From: Anarhynchus alexandrinus
Taxonomy: Eukaryota; Chordata; Aves; Charadriiformes; Charadriidae
DNA: 64,000 bases
Direction of reading: 5' to 3'
Assembly: GCA_008711295.1 (NCBI GenBank)
Contig: VUYV01000016.1
Location: 7,861,920 to 7,925,919 of the forward strand
Part shown: in pieces, positions 59,805-64,000 of the stretch
Numbering within the stretch: the stretch's first letter is position 1
Layout: each line of letters begins with the position of its first letter
Notes under the pieces: model-generated
Told to the model about the DNA's origin: nothing
Seen by the model: the letters and a program-made list of their open reading frames with translations, nothing else
The model's database searches: none
Program-made: the position numbers and the translations under genes

Positions 59805-62800
59805 AACTTCCCTTGACGGGGATTTCATATAATTGATATTCACAATATGGCCCAAACACACACACTCTCCTCTTGTCTTTGTGGCTGCATCTATGCTCTT
59901 TCCCCCTGCGCTCCCGTTGCATCCCTATTGGTCTAGTGGGAAATTAAAACCATCACTCCAAGATGTTGCATTCTGTAGTTTGAGCCATGGGTAAGAAATG
60001 ATCTTCTCTAGGATTACCAAACACTGACATTTGCAGTGGTTCGCTTCGCGCTAGCAGTCATATCTGGCATGCATTCATGTCTGTAACAAAAGGAAAAGCT
60101 TCCTTTTATCTTTCAATGATTATCCAATGTATTCTGAATGCTCTCTGAAGTCCTCCTCATTGAGATGCTTCTAAGAACAGTATTTACAACCGCACTGTCA
60201 GAGGCAAACATTCAATCTGCAAGAGCCAGGCTGGCGAGCAGCTGGCTTTAAAGCTCTTCTTAAAAATGCTTTGGTATTAGGGATGTTGTTGTAAGCTGAT
60301 ACTGGAGTCTAATAATTTCCTTTTAATAATCACTTTGAACTGACACCTAATCAGTAGCTTTGAAAGGTCTTTGTGGCCAGCATCAGAGTCAGGAAAAAAA
60401 AATAAAAATCAAACAGAAATGGTAACTCTGACCCCCCCCGACAGGGCTTTTGCACAAGAAATACCAGTTCACCTGTAGCTCGCACGAAGCAGGTTGTCTC
60501 AGGTAAAAGTATTGAGGGATGGAGCTGTGAAACGAAGGCTGGTGGCATGTACTCATGAAGTCCATACTGAATATTCAGGTGATGAATCATCTAAAATCTC
60601 ATTACAAAGTTTCTGCCCTCATGAAGAAAACGTCAAGAAATGAGGTCTCAGACTCAAACATTCTGTTTGTCCAAATTTTTTGACAAATATTTTGTTTTGG
60701 TTTTGTTTTTTTTTCCTCAGACATTTCTTTTGATGGGTGTTAATTCTGAAATTAACAATACATTCAAATAACAAGAATGAATTCAAGTTCAAGGAAAGTG
60801 CTGTTTCCATTATTGCATGCTCTTCTTAAGAATCAGATTCTCGGAGCCGTGCAAAACCAGCAGAATCTGACTTTTAAAGGGGAAAGTCGGAGCAGCTAGC
60901 TTTAGAGCCCTATACATAACCCCCCCTAGAAATTATCACCTCCAAAGGAACTCAAGTGAGGATACAAACTAAAACCAAAAAGTTAAATAACCTTAATCTT
61001 GTTAAAGAAGTTCAAGAAGCTTAATTTTGACTGGAGGCATCAGCAATATTTCCATTAGTTCAGTGCCTACAATGCTTTCCCCGGCCAGTTCAACAGACTC
61101 AAGAGCATAATTGAATTATGCAGTTCATACAAGATTTATTTCTGCCTCTTGCATTAACACCTATCATTGAAAACCTCATCAGACGACATCAGGAAGTGAG
61201 AAGGTTAAGGACAATTGTATTATTAATTTTAAATAAATTGAGCGTGTCTATCTTTTAAAGAGGTTCAAAGTACCAAGAAAAAAGAAGAGCAGAGACAACG
61301 CCAGGAAGATGTATGTGCTCCTATAAAACCTGAAGTAGGCTTGCTTTACCATACTGTTCCATGTTGACTTTCTTTCATTCCCTGAGCTCTGTAAGTGGCA
61401 GCAAAAGGACACACATGACTCCTACCGACCATCGAGCTGTCTGTTGGTGCATCCCCGCTTGCGGATTTTGCTTGTTCCCCTTTGCTGTCCACAAATCAAC
61501 CTGAGGAAATGCAGCAGCGGGAACAGAGAGCGGGGAAACAGGGAACAGAGACAAGGCGACAGGCTGAGGTTTGGGGGGAGGAGTTCTTTTCCTTTAAGCA
61601 ACAACCTCTTGGGATTTTGTCAGCATAACAACTGGGTTTTTTCCTAAGCACACTGGTGACAGCAAGAGCAGAAAAGACAGCCTAGTGGGTCCATGGCTGC
61701 AAGGCTTCTGACCAAGGAGTCAAGAAACACAACTCAATCTGCCCTGTCAGCTTAGACAGTCGCTCCCGCCCGGATTTTCTGGCTGCACAATGGGAAAATG
61801 GGGCTAATAATAATCTTTGTTACTACAACAAAGCATGAGTCTAGGAGAAGAAACATAATGATGCGATACAGCAATGCAATATCCAAAGAAGCTGGGATTT
61901 CAGGAAAACTTCTTTTTACTGTCATCCACAGATTGAGCAACTCGCCAAGGAATAAAAGATATTCTGCGGTTAAAACAGGAACAGATACACTCACTGATTC
62001 ATGTATCTCTTGCGACACGTGTTTCCTTTACAAAGTTTTTGCTTAAAAAATAAAATATACATAATATGGTTTCATTTTAAAAAAAGGATCCTATACCCTT
62101 ATCTACTGATTTCTAATTGCATGAAAGGATAGATACACACTAACTTCTATTCATTAACTTTAATCAAAAGAATTCTTGGCTGTTTCATTTAAGGCGGATT
62201 TAATCAAGCAAGGTTGGCTCTGAAGTGAAATTACAGTCTTTAGACTGTGGAACAATTAATTTAGAGTTTTGCCCTGCAACAGGTCCCTGATGAAATACTA
62301 AATTAACAGATTGCAACAGGGCATTTCGGATAGGTAATTTTAAATACAATTTAGGTGTTTTCTCTTAAGATGTTTAGGGAAAGCCTTTGTGCAAACTTGC
62401 ATGTTATTTTTCCAAACCTCTGTGGAAATGTAAGATATTGGTCAAAAGACTTTCTATTATACCAACAAACACCAAAGCAAAAGTGTTTACATTGCAACTG
62501 TGTATCACACTAGAGATCAAAGACTTCTCTCTTCAAGTTCATCTCACACGAAAATAGTATACATAATGTGCTTTCTGACCAACAAGGTATTGTGAAGCTT
62601 TTGGTTACTAAGCATTTGCACTGGCTACAATAAAACGGATAAATAAAGGAACTTCATATTTACATAAACTTTGTATTTATTGTGATTTTAAATTACAATC
62701 CTCATAATTTGGGGCTCTCCGGAGTCTTTTACTCAAAGTAATTTCACCTCCATTATGATGAAATATGCCCACTTCTAATCTCAAGCTGAAATAAGATAAC

Positions 62801-64000
62801 TCTACATGAAAACCCTAAAATAAAGCAAATCCTACAGCCACCCCCCCGATTCTAGTTGCCTTGAGAGGGACCACAAACCCCCCTGCTGTCCTCAGCACTT
62901 CTCCCGCTGGGGCAAGAACCCGAGAGGTGATGTGTAGGAAAAAACCAAACTCTTCCTAAACTGTCCCACAAAGGATGTTTTGGACAAACCTTTTCATAAT
63001 TAGGCGCAAGGAAAAATTCCCTGACTAAAGCTGGAGTCAAATAAAATAACAGTTTAGATATCTGCACTAGGACCAGCTGTCTGACTGTTGTGCGCTTAGT
63101 TAATTAGAAGAGTAATTTTGCTCCTATAGTAACTCCCAGATGATCTGCATCATTTTCCCAGACCAGACTGAAAGCTGCAATTTAGTTTTGATGTAAAGAA
63201 AAAGAGCCTGCAAGGCCATTTCAGTAACCAACTGCTAATTCCAGCACATAATCTAGTCAGGCTGTTTAGCTGATATGACAGCTTAAGTTGCCTTATTCCT
63301 CACACAGGTGTACATTGGAGTTTGAATTTTAATTTGTTATGTGGTGCATACTTAAAAAAGAAAAAAATGTAAATTAAAAAAGAAACTGCTGTTGCTCAGA
63401 AATGACCTGTAGAAAGCCCTAGACTAGTCAAAGCTGTATTATCCACTTCAATCCAAAAAGTTCAGGAAAAACAACGTGAAGTCACGATATTCCAGATGTA
63501 TAAATACCTGATGTAAAAACTGGAAGAGCAGAGTAATTTCGTTGTCATCCTCCACCGGGATGACAGCCCTCTTAATTATCTTACAATACAGAATATTTGT
63601 TCAGAACACTTATCAGGCTGATATTTGTCAGGCTGTCATCTGTTTTCAGTCAATAAAGCCAGCACAGCCGTTGGATAAGAATATACACTTTTGTTGGCCT
63701 GGAAGCTGTGCTTCGTTTTTTCTAAAAATGCTGTATTAGCTCATTAGCTCTTGACTAACCCTGTGGAACAATCAAATAAGCTTTTATACCATACTGCAGC
63801 TATAACAACACATCATCTGTGAGGTTTGAAAGAGATTGCAATGGATTTTCAGCAAATCAAGGTACAGGATCAGGTACGAAAGCCAACTGAATACAAGTCA
63901 TGTTTCTGCTCATTACCAAGCTCCCATGCCCTTACCTGACCAAATTCACACCTGAGAAACGTTCTGTCATCAGAATGCCAAGAAACCACATCCCTTACAG
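59805..64000. other. AT-rich single-copy sequence, no gene recognised
   Basis: No repeat insertion or convincing exon. A plus-strand pyrimidine tract ending TTTTTTTTCCTCAG at 60720 is followed by only 16 open codons. Short C runs lie at 60432-60438 and 62841-62847. The sequence continues without visible change to the window edge, as expected for intron or intergenic DNA. Confidence 0.5.

Noticed and set aside
60721..60771. Strong acceptor-like TTTTTTTTCCTCAG at 60720
   Set aside because: Only 16 codons are open in the best frame and no 3' end signals follow.
1..64000. tRNA, rRNA, snRNA, CRISPR array, endogenous retrovirus or bacterial-type genes
   Set aside because: I looked for characteristic boxes, direct-repeat arrays, LTR ends and polymerase or capsid motifs and saw none outside CR1. 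Small hairpin RNAs cannot be excluded by eye.

Overview
The window is nuclear DNA from a bird, most likely a neognath. The best evidence is the repeat content: at least six pieces of CR1 LINE retrotransposon, several with the avian-type 3' end and its short tail repeat, and readable CR1 endonuclease or reverse-transcriptase peptides. There is no operon structure, no Shine-Dalgarno signal and no dense coding. Most open frames in the window are chance frames, often open on both strands at once in GC-rich patches.

Layout: 1-118 is a CR1 ORF2 endonuclease fragment cut by the window edge. From there to about 49 kb I recognise no protein-coding gene. This stretch is mostly single-copy DNA with five CR1 insertions (12.2-12.8, 13.8-14.0, 35.5-35.7, 37.0-37.5 and 39.8-40.0 kb), one probable older LINE remnant (34.4 kb), short homopolymer and pentanucleotide tracts, and several 220-390 bp CpG-dense patches (4.5, 8.5, 9.5-9.9, 31.7-32.0 and 48.2-48.4 kb). 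The patches resemble small orphan CpG islands. The one N (35687) lies at a suspicious join flanked by an exact 41-bp duplication and is probably an assembly artefact.

The best gene candidate is on the minus strand at 50376-49083. It has a 3' splice site, a 52-codon open exon ending in TAA at 50220-50218, about 1.1 kb of AT-rich 3' UTR, an ATTAAA signal at 49103-49098 and a GU-rich element just downstream. I could not identify the protein. If real, the rest of the gene lies at higher coordinates, probably beyond 64 kb, and the 49 kb to its left is its 3' flank. The 50.4-64 kb part is visibly more AT-rich, has no recognised repeat insertion, and would then be the last intron.

No multi-gene system, CRISPR array, tRNA, rRNA or viral gene is recognisable. 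A plausible overall reading is a gene-poor regulatory flank of one gene; this is inference, not something the sequence proves.
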